From NCBI RefSeq assembly GCF_026262505.1, contig NC_067206.1, forward strand, positions 6,538,879 to 6,602,878: DNA of 64,000 nucleotides, read 5' to 3'. The first letter of the stretch is position 1; each line of letters starts with the position of its first letter. Shown one piece after another: positions 18,481 to 29,687 of this stretch. The position numbers and the translations under genes are program-made. This DNA comes from Trichomonas vaginalis G3 (lineage: Eukaryota > Parabasalia > Trichomonadida > Trichomonadidae). The notes below the pieces were generated by a model that saw only the letters and a list, made by a program, of their open reading frames with translations, was not told where the DNA came from and did not search any database.

Positions 18481-19831
18481 TCAAGCATACTGATGCATTC
18501 GACTTTTTTTAAATTGTGTCATTTCTTCGAAATCTCTTGTGACTTTTTTGATAACTTTAACACTTCTCTCTGAATCCAGACCTTTAATTTGCAACTTAAT
18601 CAGGAATGAAGGAACAACACTGGAATATAACTCGATGACAAGTTCATCGAGTCGAAGATTTCGCCTTTCTGGGAAGTACTGGTGCTTCAAAACCTTGAAA
18701 TGTGATTCCGAGATGTTGTTTGTTCCATCTCCTTCATTTCTATAGCGAAGCATCCACCTGTCAAGATGATGGCGCCACTGTTGGTCAAAGTATTCACGGG
18801 CAGCAGGTTCCTCATTTAAAATTTCTTCTAAATTGTTGTAAACTTCATCAGGATCAATTTCTTCCTCTTCAGAACCAAAGACCAATAACTTCATTAAGTT
18901 ATAGAAAGTTTCGAAGTTGGAACGATCTTGAAACTTTTCAGCCATTCTCATGACAGCGCGCAACACATGAACGCCACACCAAATGATCTGGCATAAGGGG
19001 ATGGCTGTTTCAACAGCATTTGTGATTTGAGGTGCGCAGTCCATTGAAAAATAAGATGGTTCGCGATTGATGGAGCCAAAATATGCTGTGAGACAAACTT
19101 GTATATTTTCACTTGTGTCGGGCCAAACGAAAAAATACAAAAACGGGAAAAACAATTGATTCCGCGAATTTGCCAGTGACGGCATAAAATGGTATGCGAG
19201 AGCGCAAGAGCTTATAAGTGGAATCAATGTGATAAGTTTGTATTTGATGTGAAAAAGCATTTGCTTCGAATGGGGCGTAATAGAAAATCATACGATCTGG
19301 CTCGTGAATAAACTCGATGAGATCATCCGGAGAATGACTCTTAACCATGTCGACAAAAATTGCAAGAGATGTAACATCATCCGCTGAGAAACGGGTATTG
19401 ATTGCATGAAGGCGTTTAGAAAACTTTTTTAAAGCATCTGTAGATTGTTGAAACATTTCCGGAATGATCCCACTATCAAATGGGATATTAAGATCTTTGA
19501 AACACCTTAATTGTGCGTAAACACGGTCTTGATTTGATTCAAAATATCTTGTTAAATAAGATCTATAAAAATATGATGTAATTTGTTGTGATTTGTTTGG
19601 AAAAGGGGCAGAATGATTGTGGGTGTTAATACATTTTTGTATGTGGTACTTGTCATCGGGAAGTGTATCAACAAGGAAGCGACATGGACAATTCGGCCAC
19701 TTACAATTAAATTGGATTTGATTTCTTTCTTTCCTAGTTTTATATGAATAACTACAACCTGCTTGGATTTCTTGTTGCACTCCATACTTAAGCAACTCGA
19801 TATATGTGAGTTCGTGATCTTGGATCTGCAT
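18481..19831 (-). pseudogene. MULE transposase (Mutator-like), one frameshift
   Basis: Start at 19831 (MQIQDHELTYIEL), just after an initiator-like TCATTTCATTTTA. Residues about 25-75 form a C2HC/WRKY-GCM-like zinc finger (FNCKWPNCPCRF, then NTHNHSAPF). The catalytic core follows: HIDSTYKLL (first Asp), frameshift near 19130 in an A-rich run, then FSMDCAPQITNAVE (second Asp), WCGVHVLRAV (the C-x2-H motif) and NNISESHFKVLK (Glu). The C-terminus ends at 18481. All catalytic residues are present, so a single frame break separates this from an intact transposase; a sequencing error cannot be excluded. Confidence 0.8.
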
Positions 19832-19973
19832 TAAAATGAAATGATTTGAAAGAATAAAGAATTTTGAATATATTGGTCTTATTTTGATAAGCTTGGTCGT
19901 GTTTTGAATAGCTTGGCCATCTAATTCAATTATGATCTTTGAAAATTAGGTGAAATAAAACTAAACATAAATG

Positions 19974-19979
19974 TAAAAC
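19974..19979 (+). repeat. 6-bp target-site duplication of Maverick 2 (left copy)
   Basis: TAAAAC precedes the left end (AGTTAGTATAC). TAAAAC also follows the right end at 42298-42303. Six-bp duplications are the rule for Polinton/Maverick integration. Confidence 0.75.
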
Positions 19980-20677
19980 AGTTAGTATACATATAATGTG
20001 TACGGAGGCACTGCGAGCCTCCTTACCCATTATATGTGAATTTGACACTTTACAAAACCGTTAACGTATATTTTACAACACAAACGACAACACCAACTTA
20101 ACCTTAAATATTTACAAGGCCGCCAACCACTTCACCTCACTAACGTTTTCACAAACGACTTCACTACTGTAAAAATAAACGTTCTCACTTACAAAAGTAT
20201 GCTACTCCTCCCATTGCTGTGCTTCACACAATACTTCATATTCTTCAGTATCGCTGCTGTCGCTCCAATCGTCAGAGTCAAAGTCACTGTCAAAATAAAT
20301 GTTAGTAAGTTTTGACAAAGCTAATGAAACACGTTTACCGTTTGTATCGTATGCTTGTATAAACTTTCCATTCTTCATTCCTTCATAAACGCTCAAACTA
20401 ACTTTACCCTTTCTCCCTCGTATCTGATAGAATGTATTTTCACGAGGAACGAAGAACAAATTCTTGAACTCATGACCGTTGTAGTTTGTTATCTCAATAG
20501 TTTTCGTCATTTATATAAAAATAAAATAAAAAATAAACTTAAAAATTAATGATATCACCACCCTCACACGTATGAAAACATAGCACAAAAATAAATTTAG
20601 GTGAAGTGGTGAATCTCACCTCTTTTTTCACCCTTTTTTCACCCTGTTGAATTCATTGCTTTATAACTCTCTTCCTT
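19980..20677 (+). repeat. Maverick 2 left terminal inverted repeat
   Basis: About 698 bp matching the reverse complement of 41657-42297. The match runs from the tip through the 102-residue ORF to the last codons of the adjacent gene. The left copy has an extra segment of about 60 bp near 20071-20145 and a few substitutions near the GC-rich hairpin (GGAGGCACTGCGAGCCTCC, 20005-20023). Confidence 0.85.
20202..20510 (-). CDS. TIR-encoded 102-residue protein (left copy)
   Basis: Intact ORF fully inside the left TIR. Its protein is identical to the copy at 41826-42134. The N-terminal part (NLFFVPRENTFYQI, then YDTNGKRVSLALSKL) resembles the C-terminal domain of the HNH protein at 24694-25260 (NYYYVPSEDAFYYF, then TDVEGRRTKLSIAKF). 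The C-terminus is acidic and Ser-rich (FDSDFDSDDWSDSSDTEE). The leader TTTTTATATAA sits directly before the ATG. The gene points out of the element, and transcription would read toward the tip. It might bind DNA or protein at the ends; unknown. Confidence 0.75.
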   Translation of the reverse strand: MTKTIEITNYNGHEFKNLFFVPRENTFYQIRGRKGKVSLSVYEGMKNGKFIQAYDTNGKRVSLALSKLTNIYFDSDFDSDDWSDSSDTEEYEVLCEAQQWEE

Positions 20678-20906
20678 TCTCCAACTCTTCTAACTTCTTC
20701 TTAAGTTCAGCAATGTTGTCCTCATGAAGTTTAATCTTCCTTAATATACCTTCTCTATCTAATGGTTGCTTTATCTTTCTAAACTGAACTCTACCATCCT
20801 TCATAGTATGAATGTAAAAACCTTCTGGAATAGTTCCTGATTTAATATATTCTACCAAAAACTTTTGTTTCATTGCTTCAGTGACTTTATTTGTCATTTC
20901 AATCAA
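20661..20906 (-). CDS. 81-residue Maverick protein with KDG-type domain and coiled coil
   Basis: Residues about 3-50 contain the small domain shared with the proteins at 1-554 and 23041-23468 (KSGTIPEGFYIHTMKDGR, then FRKIKQPL). The rest is a Glu/Lys coiled coil (LHEDNIAELKKKLEELEKG). The last five codons and the stop are supplied by the left TIR (TIR boundary 20677). The frame is intact. The leader has ATTTTTATTTGATTGAA before the ATG. Function unknown. Confidence 0.65.
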   Translation of the reverse strand: MIEMTNKVTEAMKQKFLVEYIKSGTIPEGFYIHTMKDGRVQFRKIKQPLDREGILRKIKLHEDNIAELKKKLEELEKGREL

Positions 20907-20945
20907 ATAAAAATTTTAATATTAAATAAAAATAACGTTATTTTT

Positions 20946-21407
20946 TCAGTAAGGAAACGCAGGAGTTTTACGATTTATTTGAGGAGTAGGTTCTGGTTTA
21001 AATGTTGGAGTCGGTTTAGGAGTTGACTTTTGAACAGGAGTTTGTACTTCCATAGGTTCAGGAGTCATTGAAGGTTTTGCTTGTGAAGGTTGACGTTGGT
21101 TTTGGCGAAGGTGTTGGAGTTTGTTTAACTTCAGCTACTTCAGTATTATTTACAACATTTGCTTTATTTCTTTTCAACATCATAACTGCTCCTGCTGTAG
21201 CTAGCAAACCTAGTGGGAGACCATATTTATATAAGGACTTGACCAAATGCTATTTTTGACAGGAGCTGGTGGAACACCTAACCTTGGTGAGACTGCTCTT
21301 TGCCATTGTGCAGCTCGTAAGAAATATTCAATAGGTGCTCCATAATCGTTTGGTAAAGTTTGTTTCATAGATGGTGAAGGTTCACGAGAGCTTGATGAAG
21401 AACTCAT
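20946..21407 (-). pseudogene. Membrane protein with Pro/Thr-rich tail, frameshifted
   Basis: Three frames join. MSSSSSSREPSPSMKQ to about 21250; then YKYGLPLGLLATAGAVMM, a single transmembrane segment, with a Lys-rich stop-transfer; then a tail of P-x-P-T repeats (TPEPMEVQTPVQ, TPKPTPTFKPEPTPQ) ending AFPY and a stop at 20946-20948. Breaks lie near 21245 and 21065. Upstream is GTTTATTTTTAAAGCTTATAA then ATG. It lies next to the capsid candidate on the same strand, so it may be a virion membrane protein. Confidence 0.5.
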
Positions 21408-21437
21408 TTATAAGCTTTAAAAATAAACGTTCATCCT

Positions 21438-23013
21438 TTATTCCTCACTGTCGTCCGTAGCTAAGTTATAGTCATCTAATCTTATTATGGGGATGCCATT
21501 AGCACGCACCTGAATGGCAAAGCAACAATCCCTCATAAATCCAATAAGTGGCTTTGGTACATTTTCAGTTGCTAGTTCAATAGGTCCTTTAACAGACAAT
21601 TTGTATGTTATTGGAGCAGTAGATGTTTGACCTTGCTGGAAGCAAAAGTCCACTTCTGTTGGAAAACCACATAAGAAATGTGTGTTGTCATAGCTATCCC
21701 ATTTATGTTCCACACTACCATCATCCACCAATGACCTCATAACATCTTCATTAAATCCTATCATATCATTGTTTGTATTGCAAGCGTTCGCAACCATTTC
21801 ATAAAATACAGGTCCATATGATTTTTCAGGTTCTGCAGGCATATTTCCATAAGCTCCCATGGAAAGCTGAAGATATTTAAACTTAGGGTTCTCAAAATTA
21901 ACATAATAGTTGTCTTTCTTTCTAAATAGTGCCCAAATACTTTTAACATTAATAGGCGTATAAGCTGCTGTAAATGTTGCACTTGAACTATCTGTATTCT
22001 TTGAGAATGAACCGTCCATAGGAATCCAATCCATAACTTTAACAGGAAAACATAAAGCCTCGTTTGTATAATGTTCTACAAGTTCTGTATAAATGTTAGG
22101 GTCTAAAGAGAATGACTTTGGATGAATGAAACATTCATTAAAATCCATCTTTGTTCGAAATAGTTGCTGGGTTACAGTTGTAATAGTAACTGTTCCACTA
22201 GCTTCTACTGCCTTCGTTATCATAGTGAATGGTTCATTCCATGGAACAAATTTATTTGTCGGTGGATTTGAATCTGAAGCAAATGCAACTTTAAGAGTTG
22301 GATTGAAAGCAATGATATCATTTACAGATATAGATGTGCATTGTAAGGCGTCGCTACTGAACTTTACTTTAAGCTGAATGTTTCCTGCAAAAGCTGGAAT
22401 AAATCGAATAGCTTCTAATGGAAGGAATCTTCTAACAGGAATTCTTAAACGAAGCTTAAAATCAAATGATTTTCCTGCTGTAATTGGACCACTAACAATT
22501 TGTCCTGTTCTGCATGTTCCCGAATGACTCCATACATCTTCATGTCGAGTCTTTGAGAAAACATCTACTTCTCTTTATTTGTTCGGTAGTTTGTGAGTTT
22601 GAAGTTATATATGCTTCTTCTCTTGCGTTGTCTTGAGAATATACGATACGACCATTTGCAAGGATTTGATATCCAGCAACTGCATAGAAAGCGTCATCGA
22701 AACCAATCCAAAATCCTGGTGGGTTTGTTTTATTGGAACCTGAACCAATTTCTTTATCTACAATAAATTGACCTTCCATTTTATACGTAATGAATGTATT
22801 GTAAAGGTCCAACATATTTTCACCAGGAGGTGAGAGATTGAATGTTACCCATGTGTTATCTTTAGCAGTTCCAGGTTGTGATGGAATCTTTGCGTCAGAA
22901 TATTTTCTATTAGTGTCACCAATTTGAACTGCATTGTCTATGATATCGAAATATGAGCGAATCTGATGAATATGCTCTGCTGGAGTAAATTCGTTTAGCT
23001 GTTCGTTCTGCAT
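21438..23013 (-). pseudogene. Major capsid protein candidate (double jelly-roll type), one frameshift
   Basis: About 525 residues if the frame break near 22557 is ignored. The N-terminus is MQNEQLNEFTPAEHIHQIR; then DNTWVTFNLSPPGENMLDLY and FDDAFYAVAGYQILANGR. After the break comes FDFKLRLRIPVRRFLPLEAI, then AGNIQLKVKFSSD, the pattern (polar strand, LPLxAI, then a beta strand of alternating I/V/K) found in Polinton and NCLDV capsid proteins. The C-terminus is acidic (LDDYNLATDDSEE). Size and position beside other virion genes fit a Polinton MCP. The leader is TTTTTATCTGAAGTAAATAC. The assignment is pattern-based. Confidence 0.6.
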
Positions 23014-23040
23014 GTATTTACTTCAGATAAAAATATCTAT

Positions 23041-23468
23041 TTACTTCATTATTCTCACTCTTCTTCTTGGCATTCGTGGTGGAAGTTGTTTCTTGACATT
23101 TTCAATGAACTGTACATTCTCTTTTGTCTCAACTTCTTTCACTGGCGGGTCAGGATTCTTTGACTCGGTTTGTTTTTCAATGAAATTCACGAACTTTGCA
23201 ATAAGCTCTTGGTTCGTTATTGAAAGTACATCTGGCTTCTTTTCTTCTGTTCTATTGACTTTTCAGTTTGAACAGAAGGTTTTATATGGGCTTCGCCCTC
23301 GGTGCCATGCACCTTAATGTTGTCGCTTTCTGCATTCGCTAATGGAACCTTTCTTTTTCTTACGTATATTTTACCATCTTTACTCTGACTTACGTAATAG
23401 AAAGGATGTTGTATTCCTCTTGCGTCATTTAATATAATAGACTCTCGCTCTGATTTTGACAAGCTCAT
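23041..23468 (-). pseudogene. Maverick protein with KDG-type domain, frameshifted
   Basis: N-terminal MSLSKSERESIILNDARG, then HPFYYVSQSKDGKIYVRKRK, the small domain shared with two other Maverick proteins. The coding sequence then crosses a GC-rich double hairpin (23288-23313), read as VHGTEGEAH. The frame breaks near 23255 and resumes to a basic C-terminus (PPRMPRRRVRIMK) with a stop at 23041. The protein would be about 140 residues. It lies head-to-head with the gene at 23514. Function unknown. Confidence 0.5.
23288..23313. repeat. GC-rich double hairpin inside coding sequence
   Basis: GGGCTTCGCCC (23288-23298) and GGTGCCATGCACC (23301-23313) form two stems with 3-nt loops. On the coding strand it reads in frame as VHGTEGEAH. 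Confidence 0.7.
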
Positions 23469-23513
23469 TTTACATCGGTTAAAGTTTTAATTTTGTTTTT
23501 TATCTGCAGTCAA

Positions 23514-23762
23514 ATGACTCAGACAAGCCCTACGGACAAGACCCAAGGGGTCATAGATGTTGAAGCATTGAAGAAAGAAATTCGTGAGCAAATTTTATCC
23601 GAACTGAAGGAACAAAAACAAGAACAAAAGCCAGAGAGACCAAAGAGAAAACTTAGTGAAAAACAACTTGCTGCATTAGCTGCTGGAAGACAAAGAACCC
23701 ACGTTTGCTGGCGAAGAAAGCTAGAGAAGAAGCTAAGAAAAGCTGAAGCAAAGAAAGAGTAA
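23514..23762 (+). CDS. Small Lys/Glu-rich Maverick protein
   Basis: 82 residues from the ATG at 23514 (MTQTSPTDKTQGV), preceded by TTTTTTATCTGCAGTCAA. An N-terminal in-frame extension lacks this promoter support. The middle is helical and highly charged (EALKKEIREQILSELKEQK) and the C-terminus is strongly basic (RRKLEKKLRKAEAKK). It probably binds nucleic acid or acts as a core protein; unknown. It lies 20-30 bp before the penton-like gene on the same strand. Confidence 0.55.
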   Translation: MTQTSPTDKTQGVIDVEALKKEIREQILSELKEQKQEQKPERPKRKLSEKQLAALAAGRQRTHVCWRRKLEKKLRKAEAKKE

Positions 23763-23786
23763 ATGGTTTATTTTTATCCGAATTAA

Positions 23787-24643
23787 ATGTATAGACAAAT
23801 ACCTTTATCTGTTGCGTTCAGTAGTGAAAACCCTGACGTCAAAATAAAGGGGAACAGAGTAACGTTTAAGTTTCCAACAGACTGGATTGTGAACATAAAT
23901 GAAGAGAAGTACATTGGCATAACATCTATGTATATAACACGTGCTTTCAGAAAGGTTGACTTTATACTTCAAGTCGAGATAGAAAATGACGAACAGTCTT
24001 TAAGCGCCCAAAACATTCACATATACAAATACTTTAAAGACGATACAACATTGTTGCAATGTATGATTTCATTTAATGAGATGTTCGAGAAAAAGTTCAA
24101 CATTGAAGTACAAACTTTACAGCCTTTACGTGAGTTTCTTGCACAACTGAAAGAAGAAGGTAGTCAGCCACAACTTATAGACTTTCATTATGAATTTAAT
24201 GAAAATGAAGATGGAACTCATGACTGTCAGTTTGTTATATATTCACCATTCAATGAAGTAGCTAAAAGAAAGAAAATCCATTACGTATAAGATTTCAAAT
24301 CTCTGAACCAAGTGATGATTTCAAGAATGTTTTCAATTATGATGCAATGCTTCCGAGGAAAAATGAATTTTCAAAGATTGTAACACCTGGCATTTGGGAT
24401 AGAAAGCAAGCTATATTATATTCAAACTTAAGTAAGGGAGTTGAAAATGAGTTCATTGGTCATACAAGAACTTCACCACTTCCTAACCCTAAATACTATA
24501 AATTAACTGGCTTCAATCGTGAGTTTTGGATAGACATGTTCTCCACTCATGACCATAACTGCCCAGTGTTCTTACCTCCAGACCATAAGGACTGTCTCTA
24601 CATTGAAGCACAACTCTTAAACTCTACCATCGCAGTATTGTAA
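23787..24643 (+). pseudogene. Penton-like minor capsid protein A, frameshifted
   Basis: Start MYRQIPLSVAFSSE after TTTTTATCCGAATTAA. Residues about 27-50 read VTFKFPTDWIVNINEEKYIG, the P-x2-W-x(7)-K-x-I motif shared with 3590 and 40048. Then LQCMISFNEMFEKKF. The frame breaks near 24275 in an A/G-rich run, and the C-terminal part continues to 24643 (YYKLTGFNREFWIDMFS, LYIEAQLLNSTIAVL). About 285 residues in total. A capsid vertex role is inferred from family pattern and from the neighbouring MCP candidate. Confidence 0.55.
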
Positions 24644-24693
24644 AATCTACGCTAGTTTTATTTTTTTCTGAAAATTTTATTTGAGTGAAAGGC

Positions 24694-25260
24694 ATGGAAG
24701 GTGAAGGACATTGGCAAACACTCGAACATGACAATGACTATGAAATCTTTTCAGAGTACCCTTATCCAATTAGACGTATAAGCAATAAAAGAGTTGTTAG
24801 TGAGTTTGACCAAGGAGATGGTTATATTTGTGTAAATTTAAACAAACACAAGCTGATGAAACATAGAATAGTTGCAGAAACTTTCATTCCGAACCCTGAA
24901 GGACTTCGTGAAGTAGACCATATAAACAGAGACAGAGGAGACTTTCATATCTCGAACTTAAGATGGACGACAAGAAGAGAAAACATGAGAAATATTTCTG
25001 GTTCAAATGGCTATTGGTTTGACATTGTTGACTCTCTTCCTGAAGACGCTGTTGAAATTATACAATACTCATATCACACGTTAGAGAACTACTACTATGT
25101 CCCAAGTGAAGATGCCTTTTACTATTTCATGGGAACTCAATACAGACGAATGAATGTCTTAAGACAGTATAACAAAGATTATATAAACATTACAGATGTA
25201 GAAGGAAGAAGAACAAAGCTGTCTATTGCAAAGTTTAAGAGAGACAATGGTTATACATAA
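24694..25260 (+). CDS. HNH homing-type endonuclease (NUMOD4-like plus HNH)
   Basis: 188 residues from the ATG at 24694 (MEGEGHWQTLEHDNDYEIFS). The N-terminal YEIFSEYPYPIRRISN is NUMOD4-like. GYICVNLNKHKLMKHRIVAE follows, then the catalytic HNH segment (REVDHINRDR, FHISNLRWTT, then N-rich). The C-terminal domain (NYYYVPSEDAFYYF, VEGRRTKLSIAKF) resembles the TIR-encoded 102-residue protein. HNH enzymes cut DNA and often home; here it may serve the element or be a passenger. The frame is intact, one of the few in this Maverick. Confidence 0.8.
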   Translation: MEGEGHWQTLEHDNDYEIFSEYPYPIRRISNKRVVSEFDQGDGYICVNLNKHKLMKHRIVAETFIPNPEGLREVDHINRDRGDFHISNLRWTTRRENMRNISGSNGYWFDIVDSLPEDAVEIIQYSYHTLENYYYVPSEDAFYYFMGTQYRRMNVLRQYNKDYINITDVEGRRTKLSIAKFKRDNGYT

Positions 25261-25283
25261 ATGACAAAAATATATGACCTCAT

Positions 25284-25308
25284 GGGCTTCGCCCTTGCCG
25301 CTAGCGGC
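25284..25308. repeat. GC-rich double hairpin between HNH and POLB genes
   Basis: GGGCTTCGCCC (25284-25294) and GCCGCTAGCGGC (25297-25308). It lies between the convergent HNH and polymerase genes, in a stretch that also repeats ATGACCTCA (25275, 25324, 25350). Possibly a shared terminator. Confidence 0.7.
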
Positions 25309-25354
25309 TTATTTTTATCACGAATGACCTCATTGCTGACAAAAATAAATGACC

Positions 25355-28300
25355 TCAGAACTTCAACTTACGAATAAAGCTTGTTTTAGTCGTTATTGAG
25401 AAGTTAAACTTTTCAGCAAAGCAAGGACTAGAAGACTTACATAAGTCGAATGCAATCTCTTGACCATCATGAAGTGCTTTGTAAAGTTTCATTAAATTGA
25501 ACTCAGAGTCTTTGTCATATGTTCCAACAGGTATGTGAATGTTCTTATCTTCATTGTAATAGCATTGTATAGCTTCAGGAAACATTTCATTTGCTGTTAA
25601 AGCAAGGACGTCTTGTTTGACACCTTTGCAACGTGCATGGAATGCAACTTCATTTAAATTGTTAGTGAGTAAGTCTATGTAGGTCTTCTTTCCACAAAAT
25701 ATTGACTTGTATGCTAAACTTTGTTTTCCAGGTGTTATTTCTGCGAAGTCAGAATGAAATTGACCAAGGTTCTTTCCTATAAGTTCGCGACCGTATCTCT
25801 TCTTAAACTCTGCTGCAAGCTTTGGTATGTCTTCATTGAAAATATGCATGCTATCGCAGTCCTGGTAAAATATTTGAAGTCCCATATCTTCAGCAGTAAG
25901 AATACTTCACACATTATTCTCTTCGACATAGACAGAAGTTAACACCAAGTGGACAGAAGTTAAAGTGTCTGCAAATGCTTTTCGTTAGCTTGAAAATAGT
26001 TTTATCTGAACCATCCAAACCTTCGAACTTCACTATATGGTTGTAGTTTCTGATGGCATATCTTATAGCATCTTTGTCATTTACTATGGTTATTTTTGAC
26101 TCAATAGGAGATAGAATAGTTTTGCCATAAATACTGTTCAGAATGAGCTTTATATTTTCTTGCAAAGGATTTCCTTCTTTCTTATACTTTAACCTTAACT
26201 CAAACAACTTCTTTACTTCATCTCTTATTCTAATATCTCTGTTTCCATCGTAATAGTATCCTTGCAACACTTCACATTTGACACCTTGATATTTATGAGG
26301 TCTTGTAATGTTATATGGTCAACATACATTAAACAGCAAGTGTTTGAACTTCTGGGAACGTTAAGTTCTGGATTTAGTTCAGGGTCACAAACTATTAAAG
26401 GAAAGTGTCTATGTATTCCAATCTCTGTTATCTTAATGAGAACAAAGAAGCCAGACATAAACTTTTCACCAATGGGTTCCTTTTGGTCGTCATCGAATAA
26501 ATGTCTCATGAGATACTCTGTGCTTAACATTTCTTTCTTCATAACCTTTGGAATACCTTCTAAAGTATAAAGTCTTGCTATAGCTGATGGATATAATGAA
26601 ACAGCGTCGAAATCAGCAATGAGTTTCTTTTCGCTCTTTTGTTTCATGTTATCTGACAGCATACATCTTCCACCTTGAATACAGCGTGAAATAAATTCTC
26701 TTGGTTTATTTGAGAGGTCATATAAATTTCCATTCGGGAAGTACACTCTGTTCTCAAACAATTTGTTAGCAATAGAACAAATACTAACGTAGTCATAAAC
26801 GTTTAAATCAAATTCTTTTAATATATCATTGCGGAACTTAACAAAACCTTCTCTTAAAATTCTTACATCTTGTTTGCAATAAAATGTGCTATACTTTTCT
26901 AAGTCGAAGTGGTTTTCATCTATTCTGCAACCTTTGATGGAATCTATGTTTTTCATGAACGTATCCGCATCCTGGATAAACTTACACGCTTCAGAAATGA
27001 CACCAGTTCTGTTGTCATTTGCTAATAAAGAGCTTGAATAATATTGATACGGAAATACTTCCTTTTCACCACACTGCAAATGAAACATTTCAGGAAATAG
27101 TTTAAGCTTCTTATTTATAACAGTGTATGAATCTTTAATAATGATTGCTTTACCTTTATATATTCCCGTTATCTGCATTGTTCGTGAACCTTTAATGATG
27201 GGAGTTCCTTTCACTTCTGTCATGTGTCTTAAGATGAAGTTTATATCATAACTGAGGTTATGGAAATATATTAAACTCTTGTCAGGAAGTCGTTCCAAAA
27301 ATTCTGTTGCACAGTTCTGACCCCAAATGCTTTCACTCACTGAACCATCTTCACTGTCATAACAATGTTAAAGCTTTATGAACCCATCAGTGCTACATTC
27401 AAAGTCAGCAAAGAAAACGTGCTCAGGAATGAACTTGCACTTATTTTTATTTACTTCTTTTGACTCGGCTTTCTTCTTCAGTTGTACACAATACTTTGGA
27501 GCATATGTCAAATCTTTAAATGGTGCAAGGTTCTGTTTATATAAGTCAGTCGTATATGTGAAAAGTTCTCCATAAGAAATAGGTTCGAAATATTTGCACT
27601 CCCACAATGTTTTCATAACATCCCATAGTGGTGTAGTTCTATCATTACGAACAATGTATTTACCATCTCTCATTGTATAAATCTTCATCTGTTTCTCAAT
27701 GTTCATTCCACCACAAGCTTTGAGAATTTCTTTATAGTTTCGAATGAAATATGTTGTCATTGGTAATCTTTCATTTAGCATGTAGTGGTCTTCAACAAGA
27801 AGTAAGTCAATAGTTCGAACAGTTTCACATTCTTTTGGTATGTATCTCTTTATTTCATTATGTCTTGAGTCATTGAAGTAACCAATGGTAACATTAAATG
27901 CTATACCTGTTGCGTCAGAAATTTCTTGTACTTTACTTTGAGGAAAGTCTCTAACACGAATGACTTCTCTCATGTGGTCAATAGTTTCTTCATTTACTCC
28001 AGCCTGAATGCAAGCATAAACGAAGCAGTTATCTTCTGTCATAAGTGTTGCAGTTCTTTTTTCAGTTCATTGAAGATTTGGTAGCGTTCAAGATTTATAG
28101 GTAATGTGCAAAGATACTTCCAGAACTGACCGCTTCTCTTCTTATAAAACTTCTTTTCACCATTATCTTTCCAAAAGCTTTCTATAAGTGCTGGGTTTCC
28201 TGTTTGCTTAAGAGCTTCCAAAATGGCTTTCTGGTCATTTGTCAGTGTGCTTTCATCTCTATATGGTCTCTTTTTTGGTTTGCCTTTCTTTACATCTGAC

Positions 28301-29125
28301 ATCGTTAAGCCTTCATATTCTGTTAAATCATACATCTTTATTTCAGTAAGATTCTTTATGTTTGTCAAGAAGAAGTCATAGTGCATTTCAACAATACCTG
28401 CAGCATTTGCTTCTATCTCTGATATAAAGTTCTCCTTCAAGAGCTGATGTAGTAATGTTCCAATATTATTGAGGTTTAACGTAGAACATTCATACTTTCC
28501 ACCAAGTTTATAACATACCATCCATCTTTGTTGGGAGTTTATTTTAATCTTCTCTAAGAGTCTCATGAAAACCTTACCGAAATGTTTGTGTAAGTAGTCT
28601 CTGTTTGGTTCATCTAAAGCTTCGATGTTAAAGTCAATGAGTCTATTGCCTGTCTTAACATTCCTCTTCCTATTCTCTTCATCTTTCTTTAACCATCTCT
28701 CACCTTCTTTTGGTTTGTCGTCAATGGAACGAAGGACATCGTTAGCTTTGCGAACTTGTTCTATAGCGCTCTTAAACATATCTCTTCTCTGTTGTTTCAG
28801 TGTGTCGTCTCTTCTTCTTGTTTCACCAACGTTTGCATTTGTTATGTCAAACATTTCTCTTCTTACTTCATGAGGTACTGAACGTCTATGATATAAGTCA
28901 ATAGCAACGTCATTTAAAGGAAATGCTCTTGCATGGACTTCGTCCTCGCCGCGTTGCGGCTTTATGAACTCATGAATTCTATCATAACTTATTGCACCAT
29001 TATAGTCTAATGAAGTCAGCGAGTGCTTTTTTGTTTGTTGCGTAATGTTTTGCTACTTCTATGTTAGCTTCTGTAAGAAGTTGTTTTATTTCCGAGTGTT
29101 CTAACTTAGACAACTTCCGATACAT
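25355..29125 (-). pseudogene. Protein-primed DNA polymerase B (pPolB), multiple frameshifts
   Basis: About 1250 residues. Start ATG 29125 (MYRKLSKLEHSEIKQLL) after TTTTTTTATTTCCTACTAAAG. Frame breaks lie near 28990, 28040, 27360, 26250 and 25900. Motifs in order: exonuclease I FADFECSTDG, exonuclease II YFHNLSYDINFIL, exonuclease III YCKQDVRIL, polymerase motif A DFDAVSLYPSAI, motif B KLILNSIYGK and motif C YQDCDSMHI (Cys replaces the usual Thr). This enzyme replicates Polintons from a terminal protein primer. A GC-rich double hairpin lies in frame near the N-terminus (28935-28960). The catalytic residues are kept, but the coding frame is destroyed. Confidence 0.85.
28935..28960. repeat. GC-rich double hairpin inside POLB N-terminal coding sequence
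   Basis: GGACTTCGTCC (28935-28945) and GCCGCGTTGCGGC (28948-28960). On the coding strand it reads in frame as KPQRGEDEVHA, close to PQSGEGEARENA in the protein at 40929. Confidence 0.7.
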
Positions 29126-29215
29126 CTTTAGTAGGAAATAAAAAAATATTTTTTGAAAAAATTAGATTAGATTTTTTTAAGTTATTTTTCAAAATAATTT
29201 AATATTTTTATTTTA

Positions 29216-29687
29216 ATGAAACACATGCAAGATTGCAAGTTCTTTTCATACAATGCTCTCGCTACTGCCATCAAGAATGAGTTCAATAATGCTTCAAATG
29301 TTAATGTTATCTTTAACAAGAAGTTTTGAAAGAATCTAAGTTTGTCAGTATGTCAGACCATTAGCTATCGTCATTGACCGCAAAAGTTATACTTCACAAG
29401 AGTTAGCAGTAGTTTTGAAACAAAAGGGTTTCTTCGTGAATGTCAAAGATACACACTATACTGTTATAAAGAACTCCAACATTGACTTCTTCAGTATTGC
29501 TATGAATCTTTCCGAACAGAAAGAATATAAGAAGGGTGAAACATCTGTGAAATATTATCCTTCATCTCTGAAGACAATAACGAACAAAGATGTTATACAT
29601 AAGCTCCTACCAAAGGTTGAAGAAGCTTCTATTGACATTGACGAAGGAAGTGAAATGGTTGAAGAAATTGACCCTGAAGCTTTATAA
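29216..29687 (+). pseudogene. Small Maverick protein, frameshifted
   Basis: ATG 29216 follows ATTTTTATTTTA. The N-terminal part reads MKHMQDCKFFSYNALATAIK and then breaks near 29325; the frame from about 29350 continues (LAIVIDRKSYTSQELAVVLK) and ends acidic (IDIDEGSEMVEEIDPEAL). The intact product would be about 155 residues. It is divergent from POLB with about 90 bp between the starts. I recognise no family. Confidence 0.4.
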
